A model generated the notes under the pieces. It worked only from the letters and a program-made list of their open reading frames with translations, did not search any database and had not been told where the DNA came from. Positions 1 through 8,660 of a DNA stretch of 64,000 nucleotides are shown here, one piece after another. The stretch's first letter is position 1. The number at the start of each line of letters is the position of its first letter. Origin of the DNA: Bacillota bacterium (lineage in GTDB: Bacteria > Bacillota > Clostridia > Lachnospirales > Lachnospiraceae); the NCBI GenBank assembly GCA_023407575.1, contig JAEYLX010000067.1, forward strand, positions 1-64,000, given 5' to 3'. Position numbers and translations under genes: made by a program.

Positions 1-65
1 CCACCGACAGCTTCGCAGTATTGTTCAGAAATCGTTTCTGGTCTTGTAGGAAAATCTTTTTTCAT
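1..65 (-). CDS. Unknown protein, N-terminal fragment
   Basis: Only the first 21 or so codons lie in the window, reading MKKDFPTRPETISEQYCEAV, and the gene continues past the left edge. The ATG is preceded by a good ribosome binding site (AGGAG, 11 bases upstream). I do not recognise the family from this short piece. The gene points out of the window, so its neighbours cannot be judged. Confidence 0.55.
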   Translation of the reverse strand, partial: MKKDFPTRPETISEQYCEAVG

Positions 66-344
66 AATACTCTACTCTCCTAATATTTTTAGATTTTGGC
101 TCTCTTTATTTTACTATTCTACCACAATAAACACGACAACAGTATGTCTTGTTTGTTTGCCGTAGTTTATATAAATTTATTTCGACCCTTGCCCTTTTTC
201 TTTTTCATTCAAATGCCCCTATCTACATTTTTAAGTTATCTCCTTATGCTAAAACATCTAAAATATTTCTTGAAAACTAAAAAATTCAAATTAAGGAACA
301 TAGCTATAAATGGACTTTATTTTAAAAATGCACCCACAATTAAC

Positions 345-482
345 GGAGGGCACTGAAAAACTATCGTTTTCAATTAGGTCGATAGAGTACAATTAAAAAA
401 ACATTACAAACACTATTTATATTCATCATTTGTAATGTTTTTATTTTCTTCCACTTAACAAAGGACTTTTTCAGTGCCCTCC
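345..482. repeat. 138-bp palindromic MITE-like element
   Basis: A perfect 16-bp inverted repeat GGAGGGCACTGAAAAA bounds the element (345-360 and 467-482). Inside are two further hairpins: CTATCG/CGATAG (361-366 with 380-385) and a 14-bp pair, AAAAACATTACAAA (397-410) with its complement (429-442). There is no convincing reading frame. Terminal repeats of the form GxGGCACTGAAAAA are known from insertion sequences of the IS1182 type, so a non-autonomous derivative (MITE) is the likely identity; that is inference. No clear target duplication is visible. Confidence 0.6.
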
Positions 483-516
483 AAAAATATCGAAGGTTTT
501 TATAATAAATTTATTC

Positions 517-1128
517 CTAATTTACTTTCATCCCATTAATAATTCTGTAATCCGTTGGTGGGGCTACTGGATAAGAAAAATGAATATTGTGAAATTTCCA
601 TGTACCATCCTTATATATTAGAACCCCAGTAAATCTTATTGGTCGTATCACTTCGTCTCCAAAATTACCTTCATATAAACATCCAGATATCGTTTTTAAC
701 ATATGTACAAGTTTATCTTTTGGACTTTCTTCACCAGATAGCATTGTATTAACCTTATTAATACAATTATTATATAGCGTATCATATTTAATTTTTTTAT
801 GAAGTACAGCACTTGTTGTTACCCATGCAACATCACCATAAGAAGATATGATTGCATCGTCAATGTCCAGAATGAAATCTCCCCAATACTCCCAATCAAT
901 TTGTAATAATTCTTTGATTTCTTCTTTTCCCATGCACCATTCACCGTCTCCAGTTCCAACGACTAATGTATCACTTTCCTCTGATATTAATTCATCAATA
1001 AAATTAGGTAGATAGCTTAGATCCCTTTTGGAATAGCCATCTTGAAACCTTTTAAGGGTATTCCTAATTGCGGTTTGTGTGTCTTTATTTACATTTTCTG
1101 TTCCAAAGTTTCTTCTTTCATTAACCAT
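517..1128 (-). CDS. SnoaL/NTF2-like fold protein
   Basis: A 203-residue soluble protein. The middle part (roughly residues 12-120: amphipathic N-terminal helices, then GTGDGEWCMGKEEI, then alternating strands around GDVAWVTTSAVLHKK, then a late strand TGVLIYKDGTWKFHNIHFSYP) has the pattern of NTF2-like/SnoaL-type proteins, which are small cone-shaped domains used for ligand binding or as enzymes. No catalytic residues can be assigned, so no function is given. The start at 1128 is chosen because GGAGG lies 11 bases upstream; an upstream TTG at 1146 would sit on the Shine-Dalgarno sequence itself. The gene stands alone between the palindromic element and alaS. Confidence 0.7.
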   Translation of the reverse strand: MVNERRNFGTENVNKDTQTAIRNTLKRFQDGYSKRDLSYLPNFIDELISEESDTLVVGTGDGEWCMGKEEIKELLQIDWEYWGDFILDIDDAIISSYGDVAWVTTSAVLHKKIKYDTLYNNCINKVNTMLSGEESPKDKLVHMLKTISGCLYEGNFGDEVIRPIRFTGVLIYKDGTWKFHNIHFSYPVAPPTDYRIINGMKVN

Positions 1129-1303
1129 ATATCGTATAACCTCCAATTACTTATATCTTTTTGTACCACAAGTTTAATTCATAATATAACTATATATTAT
1201 CTCAAGGGAACACTCAATCATAATTATAAATCGCTCTAATCCTTATATGTTATTTCATAAACTTATCAATAGCATTATTACATGCATTATTAAAATATAG
1301 ATT

Positions 1304-3079
1304 TCAATCACTCCCAATTTTAGCCTTAATTCTCCTTACACCAGCCGAAGATGCTCCTTCCTTTAATATAATAAACTTCCCTAATTCAATTGTATTGGAA
1401 GCATGAGGACCACCACATATTTCTATGGAATAACCAGGAATCGTGTAAACTTTAACTCTATCACCATACTTATTGTCAAAGATTCCAATTGCTCCAGTTT
1501 CTCTGGCTTCATCCAATATCATTTCCTCACCTATCACATCAATACATTTGTTAATAGCTTCGTTAACTATACGTGAGACTTCATTTAGCTCATCTGCAGT
1601 TAGTTTTCGGTCAAATGAAAAATCAAATCGTAACCTTTCTTCGGTTATATTGCTACCACGCTGATAAATACCATCACCCAGCACCTTTCTTAACGCACCA
1701 TTAAGAAGATGTGTAGCAGTATGAAGTCGCGCTGTCTGGATACTGGCATCTGCAAGGCCGCCTTTAAATTTCCCCTCTGCACCTTGTCTTGATTTCTCTT
1801 GGTGTTCTTTAAATCTCTGCTCAAAATTAATAATATCTACCTTTATACCACGCTCATCAGCTAATTCCATTGTAAACTCAATAGGAAAACCAAATGTATC
1901 ATATAGTTTAAATGCAAGTTCTCCGCTCAATAACTCATCCTTTTGTATAAAAGAAAAATATCGTTCTGCCTTCTTTAAACCAGAATCAAGTGTTTTACTG
2001 AATAAGTAAGACTCCTTCTCTATTTGTTCTATAATAAAGCTTTGATTCTCCCCAAGCTCACTATATACATCTTTATATTGCTGAATTATCACATTAATCA
2101 AATCAAAAAGGATGTTTTCAGGAAAGCCATACTTTTTAATTAGTCTTATCGTTCTTCTAATTAGTCTTCTTAAAATGTAGCCCTGCTCTGTATTAGAAGG
2201 TGTAATTCGCTTTGGATCACCCAAGATAAATGCAATAGATCTGGAATGTTCACATATGATCCGAAAGTTTCTTTTAGTTTCCTCTGAATACGGAATATCA
2301 GCTAAACTTTTGAGTTTATTCATCACCGGTATAAATAGTTCTGTATCATACACATTATCTTTACCATTCAATATGGTTAAAACTCTTTCCATTCCCATTC
2401 CTGTATCAACATTTTTGTTTTGTAGAGGTTCATAGGATCCGTCACTATTTTTATTGTATTCCATAAAAACATTATTCCATATTTCCACGTATTTACCACA
2501 GTGACAGGCTGGCCCGCAATCCTTGCAACAAGGCTCTTTTCCCATATCGAAAAATATTTCTGTATCCGGACCACATGGACCTGTCACTCCTGCTGGCCCC
2601 CACCAGTTCTCGTCTCCGCCATAAAAAAACATCTGGTTATCTGTTAATCCCTTTGATTTCCATATCTCGGCTGTTTCATCATCCCTTGCAACCATTTCAT
2701 CGCCGCTAAAAACAGTAACAGCTAATTTTCCTACAGGAATATTCAAGACTGTTGTTAAAAATTCAAAACTTAACGAAATTGTTGTTTCTTTGTAATAGTC
2801 TCCCAAAGACCAATTCCCTAACATCTCAAAAAATATAAGATGTGTATCATCACCAACCTCATCAATGTCGCAGGTTCTTATACATTTCTGAACATTAGTC
2901 AAACGCTTGCCTTGTGGGTGACTCTCTCCTAATAAGTATGGTACTAACGGGTGCATACCAGCTGTAGTAAATAAAACCGTTGGATCGTTGTCTGGCAGCA
3001 AGGAAGCAGAGGCGATTTCACAATGCCCTCTTTCTTTAAAAAATTCGACATACCTTCTCCTTAATTCTTGTGCTGTCAT
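1304..3079 (-). CDS. alaS: Short alanyl-tRNA synthetase (lacks the C-terminal domain)
   Basis: Charges tRNA-Ala with alanine. The class II catalytic domain fills residues 1-240 (FTTAGMHPLVPYL, FFEMLGNWSLGDY, VDTGMGMER). A Cys-rich insert lies at 184-194. The editing (SAD) domain keeps its zinc ligands H453xxxH457 and C555/H559. The protein stops at residue 591, just after the editing domain, whereas the usual bacterial enzyme has about 870-880 residues with a DHHA1/C-Ala tail; dimerisation and part of tRNA binding should therefore differ. The end looks natural, with an intact domain boundary and no frameshift remnant downstream. Expression is probably set by the T-box leader directly upstream. 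A second full-length alaS elsewhere is possible but not visible here. Confidence 0.93.
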   Translation of the reverse strand: MTAQELRRRYVEFFKERGHCEIASASLLPDNDPTVLFTTAGMHPLVPYLLGESHPQGKRLTNVQKCIRTCDIDEVGDDTHLIFFEMLGNWSLGDYYKETTISLSFEFLTTVLNIPVGKLAVTVFSGDEMVARDDETAEIWKSKGLTDNQMFFYGGDENWWGPAGVTGPCGPDTEIFFDMGKEPCCKDCGPACHCGKYVEIWNNVFMEYNKNSDGSYEPLQNKNVDTGMGMERVLTILNGKDNVYDTELFIPVMNKLKSLADIPYSEETKRNFRIICEHSRSIAFILGDPKRITPSNTEQGYILRRLIRRTIRLIKKYGFPENILFDLINVIIQQYKDVYSELGENQSFIIEQIEKESYLFSKTLDSGLKKAERYFSFIQKDELLSGELAFKLYDTFGFPIEFTMELADERGIKVDIINFEQRFKEHQEKSRQGAEGKFKGGLADASIQTARLHTATHLLNGALRKVLGDGIYQRGSNITEERLRFDFSFDRKLTADELNEVSRIVNEAINKCIDVIGEEMILDEARETGAIGIFDNKYGDRVKVYTIPGYSIEICGGPHASNTIELGKFIILKEGASSAGVRRIKAKIGSD

Positions 3080-3112
3080 TGTAAAACTCCTCTCTTACTA
3101 AATTTTTGTAAT

Positions 3113-3406
3113 AAAAAAGCCCTAAGCTGATTAATTCAGCTTAGGGCGAACTATTATGTCCGTGTTACCACCTAAATTCAAGTATAAAACCTGCACTCTG
3201 TTAGTACGGGGCAATTAACTACAATGCCTGATACCAATTTCCTTTTAACGGCGGAATCTCCGATGAAGTCTACTTAGATTACTCTGTTCAATTCATAGCT
3301 CCAAGACTGCTTCCATGTTATCTTTGTAAAGATTCGCACCACCATCTTCTCTCTGTGACTCTAATAACATTTACTATTTCTCTTCATAGCCTTTGCTTTT
3401 GAAATT
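3113..3406 (-). promoter_or_regulatory. T-box leader of alaS
   Basis: Read on the minus strand, this leader holds the T-box core AGGTGGTAACACGGAC (3158-3173), whose TGGT can pair with the ACCA end of uncharged tRNA. The upstream AGAGTGCAGG forms the other half of the antiterminator. It ends in a strong terminator, GCCCTAAGCTGA/TCAGCTTAGGGC (3119-3147), followed by six Ts. In the stem I region the string GAGCTATGAA offers GCT as an alanine specifier codon, which fits the downstream gene; that codon assignment is inferred by eye. Uncharged tRNA-Ala would favour read-through into alaS. Confidence 0.9.
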
Positions 3407-3413
3407 AAAATTT

Positions 3414-3442
3414 ATATTATCACCATTCACTTTACTTGTCAA
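3414..3442 (-). promoter_or_regulatory. Promoter of the alaS T-box transcript
   Basis: A consensus -35 TTGACA (3437-3442) is separated by 17 bases from a -10 TAATAT (3414-3419). Transcription would start near 3406, directly before the T-box stem I. This is a SigA-type promoter by sequence. Confidence 0.75.
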
Positions 3443-3457
3443 ATAGAATTACCAAAC

Positions 3458-4078
3458 TTAATTTGGTCTAATTAATGTAAACTCTTCACCTAACTTAACA
3501 TATTGATTACCCGCTAAACGTGCAACAGGGTCCAAATTCCTTGTGATAATATAATCATTTTCCTTATCTAAAATAGATTCATCAAGATGATACCCTATAA
3601 CACGAAGAAAAAAGAAGTCAGTTATAATCTCATCGGCGTCATTTTTAATCGGCATATAATGTTCCAGAACTGTTTCAAATTGCGCCTTTGTTCCTTTGAT
3701 ACGGGGAACACTGACAGTACAGCTGTCCTCAAGAGTTTGGTGAGTAAGTATTAGTTCACTTTCGCCAGAGGGCAAAGAAGTACAGGTTGCATTCATATCC
3801 TCCGCAACAATCTGGTCAACTACATGGACAACAGCCTCTTTTGTATCTAAGATATTGCGCGCAGTATCTTTCATTTCGCCGTTTCTACGAAGTGAGGCTA
3901 TGGTTATAAGCGGTAGTTCATCAGAAACTCCACTATAGAAACTAAAGGGTGCAGCATTTACTACAGAACCATCTGCCGATAGAGTTGTTATCCATGCAAT
4001 TGGGCGGGGAACAAGGCAGCCAAGTAGATACTTATACTGTTGCTTTTGAGATAAATCACTTGTTTTATAATAAATCAT
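3458..4078 (-). CDS. Flavin reductase-like FMN-binding protein
   Basis: A 206-residue protein of the flavin reductase-like domain family (DIM6/NTAB). The N-terminal signature CLVPRPIAWITTLSADG, then NAAPFSFYSGVSDELP, and the RNGEMKDTARNI segment form the split-barrel FMN site typical of this family. Members reduce free flavin with NAD(P)H or act as flavoproteins. The gene lies 88 bp downstream of the LuxC-like reductase on the same strand, so it may belong to the lux-like unit; a supply of reduced flavin would suit a monooxygenase, but none is seen nearby. The substrate cannot be told from sequence. Confidence 0.85.
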   Translation of the reverse strand: MIYYKTSDLSQKQQYKYLLGCLVPRPIAWITTLSADGSVVNAAPFSFYSGVSDELPLITIASLRRNGEMKDTARNILDTKEAVVHVVDQIVAEDMNATCTSLPSGESELILTHQTLEDSCTVSVPRIKGTKAQFETVLEHYMPIKNDADEIITDFFFLRVIGYHLDESILDKENDYIITRNLDPVARLAGNQYVKLGEEFTLIRPN

Positions 4079-4166
4079 AATTATATAATCTCCTAATTTT
4101 TCATATGTCCATTTTAGATGGTAATATTGTTTTTGTCGTCTTTTGGACTACCCAAATAAGTATTAA

Positions 4167-5456
4167 TCATGACTCGTCATATTCTACAATCTTTGAATAT
4201 CTTTGTAACGGGTACTCACCGTCATGAGCTTCACCGGATAACATCCGTGACATATCACCAACATGCGTAACTCTTGTTGCACCTGCTTTTAATAAGATAT
4301 TTGATAATTCCTCTCTTTCCTTCTGCCCACACAATAAACCAACCGTCTGTAAATATCCCTTATACCTGTGAAGTCTTGTAATGATATATTTCCTTGGAAG
4401 TGATTTGACCCAACAGTTACCGTAAGTGAATGATACCTCAAGTTTTTTATCACTCGAAGCTAGGATACTGCAATTTTCACCATGGTAGACTCTTTTGCCA
4501 CTTTTATAAGCATCCAGCTCCTGATTATAAATCATAAGCGTAAGCTGTGCCTGAATCCCAACACCTGGAGAAGGATAATCACGAGCCACCTTTTCCAATA
4601 TTGTAATAAATCTTTCGCTAAAATGATAAATATCAGACTCCTCATGGGTATCAAGATAAATTCCTTGACAGGAGCTGCAAAGAAGCTGCTTTGTACTTAG
4701 CATATGATGAGCTAATTCTGTTAATTCTGAATCCATCATCATTCCTTGTTCTGTTATATAAGCAAAGCTGATTTTATGCCCCCACTCTATAATCCGTGTA
4801 TTCGGTGTTGCTAACTTTCGAACTTCCCTGATTGCCGTATCACCACCCCACACCACAATTGCATCGGCACATTTTGCCATGGTTTGCATACTGGTCAGAT
4901 CATTAGAAGAGATGTCAAAGACATAGATATAATCTGATAAAACAGGTTCAAGCTTTACTAACTCATTTAGTAATTTTATAGTTAGACCATGATCAGCAGC
5001 CGGAAGCTTTAAAATATTGATATTCCCTGCAAGAAGACCTTCTACCACACTGTACGCAGGTAATCCATCAACATTGCCTGCCGCTATGTGAAAAAGCACT
5101 CCGAGAGGCATTCTCCTAACACGGATAAAACCATTTCTATGGTCAGTAATAGAAAGCTTTTTATCAGTATCTATATCCAGTTCAAAATTTAGTTTATAGA
5201 GCAGGCTTTCTCTTTTAAACATATTTATAGCTGTCTTTATCTGTTCAGTTGTAATATTCCCCTCCGTTATCAACTGCCTGATCAGCTCCTGATAACAACC
5301 CGATTCAATCTTAACCGCCAACTGATGACAAGCTTCTACTACAAGCATCGGATTAAGAAAAGGCTTCTGCAGAGTTTTGCACACCCGCTTTTCCAAAGTG
5401 GGAAGAATATTAATAATTTCATCAGAAGATAATATACTTCCATTTACTAAAATCAT
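4167..5456 (-). CDS. luxC: LuxC-like acyl-CoA/acyl-protein reductase
   Basis: Member of the LuxC family of acyl-CoA reductases, which reduce a thioester-bound fatty acyl group to the aldehyde with NADPH. The motif LLCSSCQGIYLD places the acyl-accepting cysteine at the position of the CSSPQ motif of Vibrio LuxC. The nucleotide-binding core (IAAGNVDGLPAYSVVEGLLAGN) and VVWGGDTAIREVR follow the aldehyde-dehydrogenase-like fold. Length (429 residues) is near the 480 of Vibrio LuxC. The start at 5456 has GGAG five bases upstream; an in-frame ATG at 5477 lacks a ribosome site. It follows the luxE-like gene by about 31 bp, so the two very probably act together. No luxD or luxAB is near. Confidence 0.85.
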   Translation of the reverse strand: MILVNGSILSSDEIINILPTLEKRVCKTLQKPFLNPMLVVEACHQLAVKIESGCYQELIRQLITEGNITTEQIKTAINMFKRESLLYKLNFELDIDTDKKLSITDHRNGFIRVRRMPLGVLFHIAAGNVDGLPAYSVVEGLLAGNINILKLPAADHGLTIKLLNELVKLEPVLSDYIYVFDISSNDLTSMQTMAKCADAIVVWGGDTAIREVRKLATPNTRIIEWGHKISFAYITEQGMMMDSELTELAHHMLSTKQLLCSSCQGIYLDTHEESDIYHFSERFITILEKVARDYPSPGVGIQAQLTLMIYNQELDAYKSGKRVYHGENCSILASSDKKLEVSFTYGNCWVKSLPRKYIITRLHRYKGYLQTVGLLCGQKEREELSNILLKAGATRVTHVGDMSRMLSGEAHDGEYPLQRYSKIVEYDES

Positions 5457-5487
5457 GTCTGCTCCATTCTGTAACATTTATATTTTG

Positions 5488-6603
5488 CTATTGCTTGTCT
5501 AACAGTTCAGCAGCTCCTGCGGCGCAAGTCTTTATATCCCGCACTCCCACTCGTCCAATGATTTCAAAATAAGGTGCTGTAATTCCACACCCACATTCGG
5601 CCCCATCATGTAAAATACCCAAGTCGTCCGTCATGACACTGATTAACGGCATACTGTCTAACATTGGTGTCAGCAGGTTTATCAAGCCAATTTCACCATT
5701 TTTAACTGGCTGCAGCGTATAGACATCCCGTATAATCACTCTGCTATAGATTGGAATATGAAAATGGTGATTTTTGCAGTCGCAATAAATAATTGGATGC
5801 TCAGCTGCACCAAAGAATTCTCGGCAATTTTCTGTTCTTATCCCTAGAACCTCTTCAATTAGGGCATATAAGGTGTTTTTATCGACCTTCTCTGTATAGA
5901 ACTGTTTCCAGCCTCCTCCCAATAACACCATGGAATCCTTATGGAGCTTTAATTTTACTCCTGAATTTTTAAGCTCCTGAAGTAAAAAATAAGTATAAGC
6001 AGGAAATCCGACCAACCTGACTGGAAAGGGCTTTCGACTGTAGCTTATCAGAGCTTTTTTTATTCCCTTAAGGTCAATCTGATATCCATCCGGTGATGAT
6101 TTTAAAGCATAGCATCGCCTAAGGGCAGGAGCAAAGAAAGTAGCGCCAAAAGCAGTTTTCGAGACTATGGTATGGTTGCTCTTATCAGGCTTATAGCCCA
6201 GAATGATATAATTAGTGGGTTTGACAGAAATCAATTTATGATATCTTGCAGTTCGTAGTACCATATATGCTCCATAGTAAAGACCTTTAGTATCAAATCC
6301 GATATGACTTTTTGTCCCCTTAGTTCCGGAGGAGGTTGCCTTAATTAGTAACTTATTCATTGGCATTGATTGAAGCTTATGAGATTTTAGATAAAGAGTC
6401 GGTATCGCAGGTATCTTAGCAATATCATCAGGTGATATAATCTGATTAACGCTGAATTTTCTACCTGACAGAATAGCAGCATAATCCGAACAGCGCTTCT
6501 GATGATACCTTACATTTCTTTTAACAGCATTCATGAACAATTTACCTGTCCCCTGATAATCATAAAGTTTAGAATAAGTAAATAGCTTCCTCCGATAATC
6601 CAT
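5488..6603 (-). CDS. luxE: LuxE-like acyl-protein synthetase
   Basis: Member of the LuxE family (acyl-protein synthetase), which activates a fatty acid with ATP and passes the acyl group to LuxC. The adenylate-forming signature is TSSGTKGTKS; other family segments are FGATFFAPALRRCYAL, LLGGGWKQFY, FGAAEHP and the C-terminal TDDLG. Length (371 residues) matches Vibrio LuxE (about 370). The start at 6603 has AGGAAAGGG nine bases upstream; a GTG at 6651 would overlap the preceding stop codon and is less likely. The gene is the first of a luxE-luxC pair read in the same direction, after a toroid-fold protein gene that ends 47 bp upstream. Confidence 0.85.
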   Translation of the reverse strand: MDYRRKLFTYSKLYDYQGTGKLFMNAVKRNVRYHQKRCSDYAAILSGRKFSVNQIISPDDIAKIPAIPTLYLKSHKLQSMPMNKLLIKATSSGTKGTKSHIGFDTKGLYYGAYMVLRTARYHKLISVKPTNYIILGYKPDKSNHTIVSKTAFGATFFAPALRRCYALKSSPDGYQIDLKGIKKALISYSRKPFPVRLVGFPAYTYFLLQELKNSGVKLKLHKDSMVLLGGGWKQFYTEKVDKNTLYALIEEVLGIRTENCREFFGAAEHPIIYCDCKNHHFHIPIYSRVIIRDVYTLQPVKNGEIGLINLLTPMLDSMPLISVMTDDLGILHDGAECGCGITAPYFEIIGRVGVRDIKTCAAGAAELLDKQ

Positions 6604-6650
6604 ACTGGTAATCCCTTTCCTATATTGTTGTTCTACGACTTTTCGTAACA

Positions 6651-7517
6651 CTATACTTTACGATACTTTTCTGACAACAATGCATATAATGTTATCCACT
6701 TATTCGGTTCTCCTATCTTTCCTACCTCAAAGTATGGAAAGGACTTATCAAGAATGTATTTACCCTCAATATCTTTTTTACTCTCTAACAAGGCTAATGC
6801 CCTTTCGCAATTAGGATGATTTGCCCCACCAAGTACAGAAAGACCATATACCGTCATTTGTAAACCAAGCTTCACATGATCAAACGGATAATATGTACCC
6901 GCCATTTCATCGATAATTACCTTTTCTGGGTTATCAGAGTGGAAGGCAACGTAATGGTTTACATAAAAGTTTATCAATGATTTAAACTGTGGCAGAATAA
7001 CACCAATTTTTTTCAACTCCGCCGCAAGTAAAAGGTAGGTTGTCGTTTGTCTGTAGCACCCCATATCTGGAAGCTTTGAGTCGTTTCTTTTTTTCCCTTT
7101 GTCCAGGCACCGTATTGAGCCATCTTCCCTTATGGTGGAAAAAGCTAACATTATTTCATCTTTCACCCACTTATGATCATAATACCCAAGAGATACCAAA
7201 TTTCTTAACAGCAATACTTTGGCACATTTCATACTTAAGTCCAATTTCTTAATGGAACGTTCCATATAATCATCAATAGGAACATCACTGCGTGTTAAGC
7301 CTAATTCAGCAAGAGCTAACAAAGCAGTGACATCTTCCCATTTGTTATTTATCTTAAACCTATCCATGATTAACCCAACAACCTGTGATTTCAATAATAC
7401 ATCTTGAGCCATTTTCACATCTGGATTGTCCTTGGGCATATCTAAAAACTCTATCATTGTCCGGTATTTCACCTCTGGGTTTTCGTCCTCAAGCAGCCAA
7501 TTGATTGCCTTATTCAT
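6651..7517 (-). CDS. Putative alpha/alpha-toroid (prenyltransferase-like) protein
   Basis: A 288-residue helical protein beginning MNKAINWLLEDENPEVKYR. Repeated helical pairs with phrases such as TALLALAELGL, REDGSIRCL, MGCYRQTTTYLLLAAELKKIG and PFDHVKLGLQMTVYGLSVLG resemble the alpha/alpha toroid of prenyltransferases and squalene cyclases. No DxDD catalytic motif is seen, so enzyme activity is doubtful. The start at 7517 has AGGAG eight bases upstream and is preferred over 7553. It lies just upstream of the luxE-luxC pair on the same strand and may be co-transcribed. Function unknown. Confidence 0.65.
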   Translation of the reverse strand: MNKAINWLLEDENPEVKYRTMIEFLDMPKDNPDVKMAQDVLLKSQVVGLIMDRFKINNKWEDVTALLALAELGLTRSDVPIDDYMERSIKKLDLSMKCAKVLLLRNLVSLGYYDHKWVKDEIMLAFSTIREDGSIRCLDKGKKRNDSKLPDMGCYRQTTTYLLLAAELKKIGVILPQFKSLINFYVNHYVAFHSDNPEKVIIDEMAGTYYPFDHVKLGLQMTVYGLSVLGGANHPNCERALALLESKKDIEGKYILDKSFPYFEVGKIGEPNKWITLYALLSEKYRKV

Positions 7518-7580
7518 CGATGTATCTCCTCTTCTTATATTATTATAACTCACGTGCAGTTAAAAAATCCATTACCTTCC

Positions 7581-8174
7581 TTACATACTAGGTCGGTTTT
7601 GAGTAACCGGCATATACCAATAGGAATTAAATTTATGTAAATAGGTTCTAGATCCTTTTGGCATCTGTGTTGCGGCATTAAATATGTTATAGTAGTCAGC
7701 TGCACCCATACTGATTGACATTAATCCAAAAATACCCAAAATGGAAAGTGACGGCCAAATAAATGCTAGAGTAAAAGGAATAATCCCTAATATGAGGTTG
7801 GGTAGTAATGATAAAAATATATACCTACCTTTACTCATTGTTTCAGGACCAACCACGAATAACATCCCTTGCTTCAAGTTAGTATATAGATAAACATCTT
7901 CTTTAAAGCATATTGCATGCAATAATTCGTGCGGGAATAAACATAATAAAGCGAGAAGTCCTCCCCAAAAAATAGAGTCAAAAATAGCATTGCCACAACG
8001 TAGATAAAGAATAATACCTAAGGAAATAAGTAATGCAAATGCTATGACATTTCCTATTACCATCATGGATTTCGTATCTTGTGCTTCCTTAAATGGAACT
8101 GCGCCGTCCTGGTGTTGTTTTGAGGGTAATGACTCTGGATCTAGATTGTATTTACCTTTATAATGTAATTTCAT
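7581..8174 (-). CDS. DUF3267-type membrane zincin
   Basis: A 197-residue membrane protein with about four transmembrane segments (near 38-58, 67-90, 120-140 and 142-160). The second carries HELLH (residues 82-86), the zinc-binding motif of the DUF3267 family of putative membrane metallopeptidases, and PNLILGIIPF is the usual later family segment. Substrate unknown. It is on the same strand as its neighbours, with 24 bp to the upstream phosphodiesterase gene, so a short operon is likely. The zinc peptidase role is inferred from the family. Confidence 0.8.
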   Translation of the reverse strand: MKLHYKGKYNLDPESLPSKQHQDGAVPFKEAQDTKSMMVIGNVIAFALLISLGIILYLRCGNAIFDSIFWGGLLALLCLFPHELLHAICFKEDVYLYTNLKQGMLFVVGPETMSKGRYIFLSLLPNLILGIIPFTLAFIWPSLSILGIFGLMSISMGAADYYNIFNAATQMPKGSRTYLHKFNSYWYMPVTQNRPSM

Positions 8175-8198
8175 TCAAGTTTTACTCCTTTCTCCTTT

Positions 8199-8660
8199 TT
8201 ATTTTTGATCATAAGGTATAGTAACTTTCTCATACTGATAGTTTCCTGCCTCTACAGTCATGCGACACATTGTAAGCTCCAAATCAAAACGTCTTTTACC
8301 ACAGCTGCCAGGATTGAGAAATAGTACACCATCCATAACTTCAGCTGAATATTTGTGGGAGTGTCCATAAACCACCACATCCACATTTATTAATTGTTTT
8401 GGGATATCTTTCTTATTATGAACGATGAAAAATCTCACACCTTCAATAGTAACTGTGATGCTTTTTGGCAGTGCATCTGCCCAATCCTTATCATTGTTAC
8501 CACGCACCACATAAGATTCACCCATCTGTTGTATGGTCTCTACTATGCATGGGGTATTGATATCTCCTGCATGGATGGAGCAATTGGCTGCAGCCAGTTC
8601 TGTTATGACCTGGTCTCTTAGTAAGCCATGCGTATCCGATAGAATTGCAATGTGTTTCAT
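8199..8660 (-). CDS. YfcE/MJ0936-type metallophosphoesterase
   Basis: A small calcineurin-like phosphodiesterase (153 residues) of the YfcE/MJ0936 group. The two-metal site is complete: D9 and H11 (SDTHG), D33 (HAGDI), N55-D57 (GNND), H81 and H100/H102 (GHSH). Such enzymes hydrolyse phosphodiester bonds in vitro; the cellular substrate is generally unknown. AAAGAGGATC before the ATG gives a good ribosome site. It precedes the DUF3267 zincin gene by 24 bp on the same strand. Confidence 0.9.
   Translation of the reverse strand: MKHIAILSDTHGLLRDQVITELAAANCSIHAGDINTPCIVETIQQMGESYVVRGNNDKDWADALPKSITVTIEGVRFFIVHNKKDIPKQLINVDVVVYGHSHKYSAEVMDGVLFLNPGSCGKRRFDLELTMCRMTVEAGNYQYEKVTIPYDQK

Noticed and set aside
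96..356. 86-codon plus-strand open frame
   Set aside because: No ribosome site, composition like random AT-rich DNA, no family, and its end runs into the inverted repeat at 345.
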